Source: Mycobacterium mantenii
Lineage (GTDB): Bacteria; Actinomycetota; Actinomycetes; Mycobacteriales; Mycobacteriaceae
Assembly (NCBI RefSeq): GCF_010731775.1
Contig: NZ_AP022590.1
Span: 3,100,001-3,164,000, forward strand
Direction: 5' to 3'
Length of the DNA: 64,000 nt
The first letter of the stretch is position 1. Every line of letters begins with the position of its first letter. Positions 18,833-26,751 of the stretch are shown piece after piece. The notes below the pieces were generated by a model. It had not been told where the DNA came from and ran no database searches. It saw only the letters and a list, made by a program, of their open reading frames with translations. A program made the translations under genes and the position numbers.

Positions 18833-18865
18833 GACGTCCCTTCTGCGAATTTATTGGAGCCTAAC

Positions 18866-18884
18866 CGGAACAGATGTTTGTTTC
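18866..18884 (-). promoter_or_regulatory. Operator 3 of the tandem-TetR regulon (NorQ-like promoter)
   Basis: Minus-strand reading GAAACAAACATCTGTTCCG matches operator 4 at 14 of 19 positions, with the right half ATCTGTTCC perfect. It sits 34-52 bases before the NorQ-like ATG. The left half is degenerate. Confidence 0.55.
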
Positions 18885-18968
18885 AAGTGCGCCGTCGCGT
18901 GGGTGGGGGTTCACAGCCCGATCGCCAACTGCATTCGGGGACATGCGATCAGCACGAAATACGGGCAA

Positions 18969-20672
18969 TCAAGCGCTCACCCTCCGACGCACCTCCGCCG
19001 AGCGCAACGCGGACCGGAACAGCGGTCCGATCACACCCGCCAGCTGATCGGGACGCGCGATCGTCGCGTGCGCGGTGCTGCCGAACACCCGGCGCAGGGA
19101 TCCCACATCGGTGCCCGCGCCGATCGTCAGGCACACGCAACCGGTCCCCCGGCGCCGGGCTTCGGTCAACGCGCGGCGCGCGTCCGCGGCGCCATAGGCG
19201 CGCTCGTATCCGTGGTCGTAGGCCAGGCCGTCGGACAGCACGACGAGGAGCCGCCGAGACGTACCGCCGCGCGCCTCCAGCACCGACGAGCCGTGCCGGA
19301 TGGCCGCACCGAGACGGGAGTACGCGCCGGGCTCCAGGCTGTTCAGCCGCCTGATGACGCGCGCATCGAGATGGTCGTCGAACCGCTTGACGGGCACCAT
19401 GGTCACCGCCGCGCGACCCTGCGAGTAGTACGCGTACAGCGCCACCCGGTCGCCGAGGTCGTGCAGCGCCACGGTCAGGTTGGCGACGGCCGCACGCTGC
19501 TGTTCGTGCACCGTGCGTCCCACGGTTCCGGGCTCGGCCGCCGACCCCGACACGTCGAGAAGCAGCAGCACGGACAGGTCGCGCCGGCGCCGCAGGCTGT
19601 CCAGATACACCGCCTCGTCGGGCACCGAACCGGCCCGCACCTCGACGCGGGCTTCGACGGCCGCGTCGATGTCGATGTCGTCGCCCTGCGACTGCCGGTG
19701 ACGACGGTGCAGACCCATCCCCAGCCGGGACAGCGGCCGCCGCACCCCGATGGCGTCGTCGATCGCCTGGGTCGCCGACGCCTTGACCGCGGGCTCGACT
19801 TCCCGCACGGTGCACCAGGCCGGCCGGTAGTGCTTACGGGCGACATCCCACTCCGGATACCGCACGCCGCCCGCCGCGGCCTTCTCGTCGTCGATCTCCT
19901 CGGCCGAGGTTGACGCCAGCGACGAGACGGCGTGCGCACCGCGGATCCCGGAGTTGGTGCGGTGGGTCGGGGCATCGGCGCCGGGCGGTCCACCGCCGCT
20001 GCTGCGCGACGTCTTCCTTTTTGGAGACAGCATCTTCTTCAGCCACTTGCCGATGAAGCCGCCGCCGCCGACCGGGCTGGTGAACACGTCGGGATCGTCG
20101 GAGTCGTCGACCTCACCGTCGTCGAGTTCTTCGAGTTCCCGCGCGCCCTCGCGCCGCGGGACATGCGCCGCGGTCGCCTCTTCGTCTTGCTTGACCGTCC
20201 TGGCGCACGCGGCCACGACCTTGGCCGCGCGGATCACGCCGAACTCCGGCGCCGGGTCGTCGAGCGCTGCCCGGGAGGCCGCGATGTCGAGTGACGCTTC
20301 GGGTGAAGCACTGCGAGCGGCGATGTCCCGATCGCCCATCGACGCCAAAATGCTTGGCAGAAAAGGCGCATTGGCGACCAGGGCACGGTGTCCCTCGACC
20401 GCCAGGTAGCGCCTGGCCAGCTTGCGGCGGCGAACCAACGGCCCAACGACGTTGGGTTCCAGGCTGCCGGCCGCGATCAGCGACGCCTGCACGGCCACGG
20501 CCTTGAGCGCCTCGAGCCGCGAGGCCGCGGCGGCGTCGACGTGAATCGTCTGGCCGTCCGTCCACGCCGGTTCACCCGGCGGCAGCCCGGCGACCGCGAC
20601 GGCCCGACCCGCCAGCGCGGAGGCGAGCATGCCCAGGGCCTGCAACCGGTCGGTACCGGCGTCGTCCCCCAC
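18969..20672 (-). CDS. VWA domain protein, NorD/CbbO-like partner of the AAA+ ATPase
   Basis: A 567-residue protein with a C-terminal von Willebrand A domain carrying the MIDAS motif DVSGS (in LLLLDVSGSAAEPG), followed by VVLSDGLAYDHGYE and a late cysteine-containing strand. The middle holds an acidic low-complexity stretch (ELEELDDGEVDDSDDPD) and a basic glycine-rich linker, likely flexible. The N-terminal 150 residues are helical and may bind the client. GTG 20672 has GGAGGTGGAGC just upstream. It is divergent from the SDR at 20755, with operator 4 between the starts. NorD-type proteins act with NorQ to activate metalloenzymes; the client here is unknown. Confidence 0.85.
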   Translation of the reverse strand: MGDDAGTDRLQALGMLASALAGRAVAVAGLPPGEPAWTDGQTIHVDAAAASRLEALKAVAVQASLIAAGSLEPNVVGPLVRRRKLARRYLAVEGHRALVANAPFLPSILASMGDRDIAARSASPEASLDIAASRAALDDPAPEFGVIRAAKVVAACARTVKQDEEATAAHVPRREGARELEELDDGEVDDSDDPDVFTSPVGGGGFIGKWLKKMLSPKRKTSRSSGGGPPGADAPTHRTNSGIRGAHAVSSLASTSAEEIDDEKAAAGGVRYPEWDVARKHYRPAWCTVREVEPAVKASATQAIDDAIGVRRPLSRLGMGLHRRHRQSQGDDIDIDAAVEARVEVRAGSVPDEAVYLDSLRRRRDLSVLLLLDVSGSAAEPGTVGRTVHEQQRAAVANLTVALHDLGDRVALYAYYSQGRAAVTMVPVKRFDDHLDARVIRRLNSLEPGAYSRLGAAIRHGSSVLEARGGTSRRLLVVLSDGLAYDHGYERAYGAADARRALTEARRRGTGCVCLTIGAGTDVGSLRRVFGSTAHATIARPDQLAGVIGPLFRSALRSAEVRRRVSA

Positions 20673-20690
20673 GCTCCACCTCCGACTTGT

Positions 20691-20709
20691 TGACCAAATA
20701 TCTGTTCCA
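20691..20709 (+). promoter_or_regulatory. Operator 4 of the tandem-TetR regulon (divergent promoter)
   Basis: TGACCAAATATCTGTTCCA lies between the divergent NorD-like (start 20672) and SDR (start 20755) genes, 19 bases from the former and 46 from the latter. It differs from operators 1 and 2 at two positions within the first 17 bases. One site could control both directions. Confidence 0.72.
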
Positions 20710-20754
20710 CCGTAAAGTCCGGCTGCACGGCAGTCAATGAATCAGGAGCCAACG

Positions 20755-21729
20755 ATGATTGACTTCACCGGCCAGGTGGCGGTGGTGACCGGCGCCGGTC
20801 GGGGACTGGGTCGGCTGTATGCGCTGGACCTGGCCCGCCGCGGCGCCGCGGTGGTGGTCAACGACGTCGGCGGCTCGATGCGCGGCGACGGTTCCGATTC
20901 CGCGGTGGCCGATGACGTGGTCGACGAGATCACCGAAGCGGGCGGCCGGGCGATCGCCTCCTATGACTCGGTGGACAGTCCGGCCGGCGGCCAGGCGATC
21001 ATCGACGCGGCCGTGGACGCATTCGGGCGCCTCGACGCCGTCGTCAGCAACGCGGGAATCTTCGGCAGCGTGCCCTTCGAGGACCTCGCGCACGACGACT
21101 GGACGCGAATGCTGCGCGTGCATCTGGACGGCGGGTTCTACCTCTCCCAGCCCGCGTACCGCGTGATGAAGAACAACGGGGGCGGGCGGTTCGTGTTCAT
21201 CTCCTCCTCCGCCGGCATCTTCGGCCAGCCAATGGAGGCGCACTACGCCGCGGCCAAGGCCGGCTTGGTGGGGTTGACGAACGTCATCGCCATCGAAGGC
21301 GAAGCGCATGGGATACTCGCCAACTCCGTTATGCCGACCGGCTTTTCGCGGATGGTCACCGAGACCGTCGGCGACGAGAAGTTCCTCGCCGAATCGGGCT
21401 TCATGCAAGCCATTCGACCCGAGCTTGTCGTGCCCCTGGTGACGTTCCTGGCCAGCCGCGCCTGCACATTCACCCACCACAATTACTCGGCCGCGGCCGG
21501 ACGTTACGCCCGGGTGTTCGTCGGCCTCGCCGAAGGCTGGCTCGCCGACGCCGACAGCCAGCCGACCGCCGAGGACATCGAGGCCCGTCTCGAGGAGATG
21601 TCGTCGACGGAGAAGTTCCGCGTGCCCGCATCGATCGTCGACGAGGTGCTGGAAGTGTGTGAGCGACGGGGTGTCAGCCCGATGCCCGGCAACGCCGAGG
21701 TCGCCTTCCCCGAACCGCGAGGGAGCTGA
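20755..21729 (+). CDS. SDR, 3-hydroxyacyl-CoA dehydrogenase (MFE-2-like) type
   Basis: A 324-residue SDR. TGAGRGLGRLYAL, NDVGGSMRGDG (NAD loop) and SSSAGIFGQ with HYAAAKAGLVG (Tyr-Lys) resemble the dehydrogenase domain of peroxisomal multifunctional enzyme type 2 and mycobacterial HSD-type proteins. It is expected to oxidise a 3-hydroxyacyl-CoA to the 3-oxo form. ATG 20755 is preferred over ATG 20737 because AGGAG lies 6 bases before it. It opens a plus-strand operon of five tightly packed genes (SDR, SnoaL, two ACADs, nitroreductase) driven from operator 4. Confidence 0.88.
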   Translation: MIDFTGQVAVVTGAGRGLGRLYALDLARRGAAVVVNDVGGSMRGDGSDSAVADDVVDEITEAGGRAIASYDSVDSPAGGQAIIDAAVDAFGRLDAVVSNAGIFGSVPFEDLAHDDWTRMLRVHLDGGFYLSQPAYRVMKNNGGGRFVFISSSAGIFGQPMEAHYAAAKAGLVGLTNVIAIEGEAHGILANSVMPTGFSRMVTETVGDEKFLAESGFMQAIRPELVVPLVTFLASRACTFTHHNYSAAAGRYARVFVGLAEGWLADADSQPTAEDIEARLEEMSSTEKFRVPASIVDEVLEVCERRGVSPMPGNAEVAFPEPRGS

Positions 21730-21731
21730 CC

Positions 21732-22298
21732 GTGGATGACGACTTGCGCGACCGGGTCAACCGGCTGACCGACCGTGCGGAGATCTACGACTGCATGCAG
21801 CGCTACGCGCGCGGCATCGACCGGCAGGATCGGGCACTGCTGCGATCGGCCTACCACGACGGCGCCATCGACGACCACGTCGGATTCGTCGGCGAGGTAG
21901 ACGATTTCATCGACTGGGCGCTGGCCTATCACGGTAGCCAGACGCGATACCAGCACTACCTGCTGAACCACACCGCCGACATCGACGGCGACGAGGCGCA
22001 CGCCGAGACCTATTACCTGTTCATCGGGACCGATCGCGAACCGGCGAACCACATGACGATCTCCGGGGGTCGTTACGTCGACCGCCTGGAGCGGCGCGAC
22101 GGGCGTTGGGCGATCGTCGATCGCGTCTGCCTGGTGGAGTTCATGAACGAATCGCAGTCGCTGCTCACCGACGACGCCATCGCGATGGTGCCCGGGGCCG
22201 GCACGCCCCGCCACGACAGGACGGACGCCTCATACGATCGGCCGCTCGCGGCGTCCCGCACGGCGGCCGCCGTTGTTGACCAAACAAGTCAGGGCTAG
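21732..22298 (+). CDS. SnoaL-like/NTF2-fold protein
   Basis: A 188-residue protein with the NTF2/SnoaL pattern: an N-terminal helix with DCMQRYARGIDRQD, then LRSAYHDGAIDDH, HYLLNHTADIDGDEAHAETYY and SGGRYVDRLERRDGRWAIVDR. The histidines and aspartates in YHDGAIDDH are where family members bind or catalyse on polar cyclic ligands (cyclase, isomerase or dehydratase roles). GTG 21732 is 2 bases after the SDR stop. Residues beyond about 150 look disordered. The last bases include a partial operator-like string at 22276-22290. The activity cannot be specified. Confidence 0.8.
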   Translation: MDDDLRDRVNRLTDRAEIYDCMQRYARGIDRQDRALLRSAYHDGAIDDHVGFVGEVDDFIDWALAYHGSQTRYQHYLLNHTADIDGDEAHAETYYLFIGTDREPANHMTISGGRYVDRLERRDGRWAIVDRVCLVEFMNESQSLLTDDAIAMVPGAGTPRHDRTDASYDRPLAASRTAAAVVDQTSQG

Positions 22299-22309
22299 AG
22301 AATAGAAGA

Positions 22310-23470
22310 GTGGACTTTTCATACCCGGCGGACGTGGAACAGTTCCGCACCGAACTGCGTGACTGGCTCGCGGAGAACCTGACCGACGAGCTGGTGGCGG
22401 CCCGCCGGCCCACCGGCCGCGACGACGCCGCGTTCGAGACGCTGCGCGCGTGGAACGCGACGATGGCCGACGCGGGATGGGCCGCCGTGTCCTGGCCCCC
22501 CGAGTACGGCGGGCGCGGCGCGACGGTGCTCGAGCAACTGGTCTACACCGAAGAGACCACGCGAGCCCGAGCTCCGATGCCGCTCAACGTCATTGGGCTG
22601 AACAACATCGCGCCGGCGATCATGCAGTACGGCAGCGAGTCCCAGAAGCTCACGCTGCTCCCCCGGATGATGCGCGCCGACGACATCTGGTGCCAGGGGA
22701 TGTCGGAACCCGAGGCGGGATCCGACCTCGCCGCGCTGCGCACCCGCGCCGTGCGCAATGCCGGTCCGCAAGGCGACGGCTTCGTCGTCAATGGCCAGAA
22801 GATCTGGACCTCATTGGGGCATCGGGCCGACTGGTGTCAGCTGTACGTACGCACCGATCCCGACGCACCCAAGCACAAGGGGATTTCCTGCCTGATCGTC
22901 GACATGCGACTGCCGGGCATCGAGGTCCGTCCGCTGGTCACGCTCAACGGCGACGCCGATTTCGCCGAGGTGTTCTTCGACGACGTGCGGGTGCCGGCGG
23001 ACGCGTTGCTCGGTCCGCTCAACGCGGGCTGGCAGGTGGCCACCACCACGCTCAGCCACGAACGCGCCGGGGCTGCACGGCTGTACGCGGAGATGCAGGT
23101 GCGGCTCGAAGAGCTGGTCAACGATCTCGCCGCGGCCGGCACCGGTGCGCTGGACGATCCCGTCATCCTGCGGCGCCTCGGCGAAATCGCGGTCCGGATC
23201 AAGTATCTCGAAGTCCTGTGCCAGCGGTCGATCTCGGCGACCCTGCATGGCGGTGACGCGCTGGGATCGGCCAGCCTGGCCAAGACGGTGTGGGGTGAGA
23301 TCGGCCAGGACCTGGCCGCGCTGGCCTTTGATGCCCTGGGCACCCGCGGCGCCGGCGCGCCGTGGGCGAACTACCGGCTGACGTCGCGGTCGCTGACCAT
23401 CGCGGGCGGTACCACGCAGATCAACAAGAACATCACCGCGCAGCGGGTACTGGGGTTGCCGCGCAAATGA
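22310..23470 (+). CDS. Acyl-CoA dehydrogenase (FadE-like, first of a pair)
   Basis: A 386-residue flavoprotein of the ACAD family: CQGMSEPEAGSDLAAL (FAD/substrate loop), DFAEVFFDDVRVPADALLG and the terminal IAGGTTQINKNITAQRVLGLPRK. This C-terminus is that of the larger subunit of mycobacterial FadE pairs (FadE26/28 type) that form heterotetramers. GTG 22310 follows the SnoaL stop by 11 bases. Its stop overlaps the next ACAD ATG (ATGA), supporting co-assembly of the two. The substrate is likely a branched or ring-bearing acyl-CoA, by analogy with ChsE enzymes. Confidence 0.9.
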   Translation: MDFSYPADVEQFRTELRDWLAENLTDELVAARRPTGRDDAAFETLRAWNATMADAGWAAVSWPPEYGGRGATVLEQLVYTEETTRARAPMPLNVIGLNNIAPAIMQYGSESQKLTLLPRMMRADDIWCQGMSEPEAGSDLAALRTRAVRNAGPQGDGFVVNGQKIWTSLGHRADWCQLYVRTDPDAPKHKGISCLIVDMRLPGIEVRPLVTLNGDADFAEVFFDDVRVPADALLGPLNAGWQVATTTLSHERAGAARLYAEMQVRLEELVNDLAAAGTGALDDPVILRRLGEIAVRIKYLEVLCQRSISATLHGGDALGSASLAKTVWGEIGQDLAALAFDALGTRGAGAPWANYRLTSRSLTIAGGTTQINKNITAQRVLGLPRK

Positions 23471-24588
23471 ACCTCGAACTCACCGAAGAGCAGGTGGCCC
23501 TGCGCGACACCACGCGGCGCTTCCTCGCCGAGAAGGCATCCATTTCACAGCATGTGCGGGCGCTGCTCGACGATCCGACCGGAACGGACGCGGCGGTGTG
23601 GCGCGGTCTCGCCGATCTCGGAACCACCGGTCTGCTGGTGCCGGAGGAATACGGCGGCGCCGGCATGACGATGGTCGAGGCCGGCATCGTCGCCGAAGAA
23701 CTGGGCGCCGCGCTGCATCCGGGGCCGTGGCTGTCGAGCGCGGTGGCCGCCCCGCGCGCACTGACGCGGCTGGAGGCCAACGACGTCGCACCGGAGTTGT
23801 TGCGCGGCATCTCCGACGGCACCACGGTGGCCGCGGTCTGCTTTCCGGACTCGGCGAGCGCGTCCGTCGTCGCGAGCCGCAACGATGACGCCGTCGTGTT
23901 GCACGGCGAGATCGCCGCGGTGCCCGACGCCGCGGCCGCCGATGTGCTGCTCGTGGTCGGCGAAGATGATTACGGCACTGCGCTTTTCGCGGTGCGAACC
24001 GGCTCGTCCGGGGTTTCGGTTGTGCCCGAGCACGGTATCGACCCCACCCGCAAGCGGTTCCGCGTCACGTTCGACGCGGCACCCGCGCAACGCCTGGCCG
24101 CGCTGACCATGGACGATGTGACCGCGGTGATAGACGACGTGCTGATCGCCACCGCGGCCGACGCACTCGGCGCAGCGCGCGCCATCATGGACCTCGCCGT
24201 CGACTACGCAAAGGGCAGAACACAATTCGGCCAGCCGATCGGCTCCTTCCAGGCCATCCAGCACCTGTGTGTCGACATGTATGAGACCGTCGAACTGGCC
24301 CGCAGCGGCGTGATCCACGCGTTGTGGGCCAGCGACGCGTTCCCGGGAACCGACGGCCAATCCGGCGAGGAGCGGCATCTCGCCGCGCTGCGGGCGAAGG
24401 CGTTCGCCGGGCGGCTGGCCACCGTGGCCGACACCGCCATTCAGGTGTTCGGCGGGATCGGCTACACCTGGGAGCACGATGCTCACCTCTACCTCAAGCG
24501 CCTGCTGAGCTGGAGCGCGTTTCTCGGCGGCCCCGACGGGTACCTCACCGAACTCGGTGCGCGCCTTGCCAAGAGAGGTTGTGAATGA
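23467..24588 (+). CDS. Acyl-CoA dehydrogenase (second of a pair)
   Basis: A 373-residue ACAD. EEYGGAGMTMVEAGIVAEELG marks the N-terminal helical domain and the C-terminal helical domain has KGRTQFGQPIGSFQAIQHL and QVFGGIGYTWEHDAHLYLKRLL. The central beta domain is poorly conserved (DDAVVLHGEIAAVPDA), as in the smaller subunit of heteromeric FadE pairs (FadE27/29 type). The ATG overlaps the TGA of the first ACAD. Together they should dehydrogenate a CoA thioester to the 2-enoyl form. The following nitroreductase gene also overlaps by 4 bases. Confidence 0.9.
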   Translation: MNLELTEEQVALRDTTRRFLAEKASISQHVRALLDDPTGTDAAVWRGLADLGTTGLLVPEEYGGAGMTMVEAGIVAEELGAALHPGPWLSSAVAAPRALTRLEANDVAPELLRGISDGTTVAAVCFPDSASASVVASRNDDAVVLHGEIAAVPDAAAADVLLVVGEDDYGTALFAVRTGSSGVSVVPEHGIDPTRKRFRVTFDAAPAQRLAALTMDDVTAVIDDVLIATAADALGAARAIMDLAVDYAKGRTQFGQPIGSFQAIQHLCVDMYETVELARSGVIHALWASDAFPGTDGQSGEERHLAALRAKAFAGRLATVADTAIQVFGGIGYTWEHDAHLYLKRLLSWSAFLGGPDGYLTELGARLAKRGCE

Positions 24589-25235
24589 TGGAGATCGAGT
24601 ACCTGCTCACCGCGACTCCCTCGGCGCGCAAATCACTCGACCTCGACGCGCCAGTCGACCTCGACGACATCCGCGACTGCCTGCGGATCGGCCTGCAGGC
24701 CGCGAACGGGTCGAATGCCCAGTCGTGGCGCTGGCTGGTGATCTCCGATCCCGCGCTGCGCACCAAGATCGCCGAGCTGTATCGTCAGGCCTACCTGCTG
24801 CGGGTCGGCGGGCAGATGATCGCCGGCCTGATGCCCGCGGGAACACCCGAGAGCCGGGTCATGTCATCGACGGAGTGGCTGGTCGAGCACATGGCGAGCG
24901 TGCCACTGCTGGTAATCCCTTGCTATGAGCCCTATTTGCCCCGCATCGAGGGCGACGAATCGTTTCACCTGGCCACGTTGTACGGCTCGATCTTCCCGCC
25001 GGTATGGAATTTCCAGCTGGCCTTGCACACCCGGGGATACGGGACGTGCATCACCACCTTGCATCTGCATCACGAAGAGGAAATCCGGAACCTGCTCGGG
25101 ATTCCGCCAACCTACGTTCAGGGTTGTCTACTGCCGGTGGGTCGGCTGCGGGCGGGCCGCACGTTCTCACCGGCGCCCCGGCGGCCACTCGAGGAGGTGG
25201 TCGCGTGCGACCGCTGGGATGGCGACCCGCTCTAG
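24585..25235 (+). CDS. Nitroreductase family (FMN-dependent) protein
   Basis: A 216-residue NADH:flavin-type reductase fold. TPSARKSLDL at the start (FMN phosphate loop) and AANGSNAQSWRWLVI fit the family pattern; GYGTCITTLHLHHEEEIRNLLGIP and GCLLPVGR match the later FMN-binding and dimer segments. It may reduce an enone, quinone or activated ring intermediate in the pathway. The start is ATG 24585 (MMEIEY), overlapping the ACAD stop; a start at the second ATG one codon later is equally possible. It is the last gene of the operon; the TetR gene begins 138 bases later. Confidence 0.85.
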   Translation: MMEIEYLLTATPSARKSLDLDAPVDLDDIRDCLRIGLQAANGSNAQSWRWLVISDPALRTKIAELYRQAYLLRVGGQMIAGLMPAGTPESRVMSSTEWLVEHMASVPLLVIPCYEPYLPRIEGDESFHLATLYGSIFPPVWNFQLALHTRGYGTCITTLHLHHEEEIRNLLGIPPTYVQGCLLPVGRLRAGRTFSPAPRRPLEEVVACDRWDGDPL

Positions 25236-25290
25236 AATGGACCTTTCACCGCTTTGTGCAGCGCATTCATCGCGCCCGGTCTGATAGCCT

Positions 25291-25309
25291 CTAACAAAGA
25301 TTTGGTTCG
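25291..25309 (-). promoter_or_regulatory. Operator 5 of the tandem-TetR regulon (regulator promoter)
   Basis: Minus-strand GAACCAAATCTTTGTTAG contains ACCAAATCTTTGTT, 12 of 14 identical to operator 4 core. It lies 65-83 bases upstream of the ATG of the two-domain TetR, so the regulator is probably autoregulated. Confidence 0.62.
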
Positions 25310-25373
25310 GCAAGAGAGGACGAATGCGAATGCTCGTCACCCCGCAGCCGTCCGGATCTGCACACCGCTAACC

Positions 25374-26681
25374 ATGGCGAGGGCCGAGTCGCTACGGGCC
25401 AGCGGTACAGCTGATTCTCCGACGCGCCGCGCCGAGATCCTGGCCACTGCCGCGTCATTGATCGCATCCTCGGGATTGCGGACGTCGCTGCAGGAGATCG
25501 CCGATGCCGCCGGCATTCTGCCCGGCAGCCTGTATCACCACTTCGAGTCCAAAGAGGCCATCCTCGTCGAGTTGATCCGCCGCTATCAGGACGACCTGGA
25601 GCGCATCGGGCGGTCCGCCCAGGCGCGGCTGGACGAACCCGACGCTCGTCCGGTCGCCGAACAGATCATCGAACTCGGATCCGCGATCGCCAACTGCGCC
25701 GTCGAACATCGCGCCGCATTGCAGATGTCGTTCTACGAGGGGCCGAGTACGGATCCGGAGCTGATCAAGCTGACGCAGCAGCGGCCCGTGGCCATCCTGG
25801 AGGCGATGCTGCAAACGCTGCGCGCCGGCCGGTGGAGCGGTTACATCAAACCCGACATCGACCTTCCCACCCTGGCCGACCGGATCTGCCAAACCATGCT
25901 GCAGGTCGGGCTCGATGTCATGCGTCACAAGTCCGCCACCGACCAGGTGGCCGGACTGCTGTGCCGAATCATCTTGCAGGGCTTGGCAACTCGTCCTCCG
26001 ACGGACTCCGCACTGGACCGGTCGAAAGCATTCGCCGCGGCCAGTGACGTCATCGCGACCTGGTCCGACGACAGCGATGCGGATCCGAGCGACAAGGCGG
26101 CGGCGGTGCGTGCGGTGGCACGAGCCGAGTTCGGCCGCAGAGGATATGAAGTCACCACCATCAGGGACATCGCCTCGGCGGCGGGTCTCGGCACCGGAAC
26201 CGTGTACCGGGTGATCGGATCGAAGGACCAACTCCTCGCATCGATCATGGAATCCTTCGGCAGGAAGGTCGAGGCGGGCTGGGTCAGCGTCCTGCGCTCG
26301 GATGCCACACCGATCGAAAAGCTGGACGCGCTGAGCTGGGTCAACGTCAATGCGCTCGATCGGTTTTCCGACGAGTTCAGGATTCAGCTGGCCTGGATGC
26401 GCCAGTCACCCCCGGACACACCGAATCCGGGCTGGCTCTACGCCACGCGGCTGCGGCAGATGAAAACGCTTCTTTCCGAGGGGATCCGGTCCGGAGAAAT
26501 AGGTGTCGACGCACCGTCCACCGCCATGTTGTCGCGCTGTGTGGTCGGCCTGCAGTGGATACCGGAGAACATTCTGCAAGACATCGGCACCCGCGCGAGT
26601 TTGGTGCACGCCCGCGACACCGTTCTGCGGGGCGTCGCGGTGCGCGGCAAGTTAATCTCAATTAATCAGCCCCGGTATTGA
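25374..26681 (+). CDS. TetR-type regulator with two DNA-binding domains
   Basis: A 435-residue protein, about twice the usual TetR length, made of two complete TetR units. HTH 1 (residues about 20-68) contains SLQEIADAAGILPGSLYHHF; HTH 2 (about 246-292) contains TTIRDIASAAGLGTGTVYRVI. Each is followed by a helical ligand-binding-type half. M. tuberculosis Mce3R has the same tandem architecture, although the sequences I can compare look distant. A single chain with two HTHs would suit imperfect, asymmetric palindromes such as those at its promoter and five other sites here. ATG 25374 (MARAESLRASG) is preferred; the frame is open to 25254 but includes the operator. It is proposed as master repressor of 9.9-27.6 kb. 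Confidence 0.85.
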   Translation: MARAESLRASGTADSPTRRAEILATAASLIASSGLRTSLQEIADAAGILPGSLYHHFESKEAILVELIRRYQDDLERIGRSAQARLDEPDARPVAEQIIELGSAIANCAVEHRAALQMSFYEGPSTDPELIKLTQQRPVAILEAMLQTLRAGRWSGYIKPDIDLPTLADRICQTMLQVGLDVMRHKSATDQVAGLLCRIILQGLATRPPTDSALDRSKAFAAASDVIATWSDDSDADPSDKAAAVRAVARAEFGRRGYEVTTIRDIASAAGLGTGTVYRVIGSKDQLLASIMESFGRKVEAGWVSVLRSDATPIEKLDALSWVNVNALDRFSDEFRIQLAWMRQSPPDTPNPGWLYATRLRQMKTLLSEGIRSGEIGVDAPSTAMLSRCVVGLQWIPENILQDIGTRASLVHARDTVLRGVAVRGKLISINQPRY

Positions 26682-26698
26682 ACCAAATAACTGTTACC
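26680..26698 (+). promoter_or_regulatory. Operator 6 of the tandem-TetR regulon
   Basis: GAACCAAATAACTGTTACC starts inside the TetR stop codon and lies 54-72 bases upstream of the SDR ATG at 26752. Its core ACCAAATAACTGTT differs from operator 4 by one base in 14. Confidence 0.68.
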
Positions 26699-26751
26699 CA
26701 TACAGTTGAGCAGTTAGAACCGCGTTGGCATTATCCGAGAAGGGGATTTCC

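Noticed and set aside
22276..22290. TTGACCAAACAAGTC as a seventh operator
   Set aside because: Matches only the left half of the operator family and lies inside the SnoaL-like coding end; probably chance.
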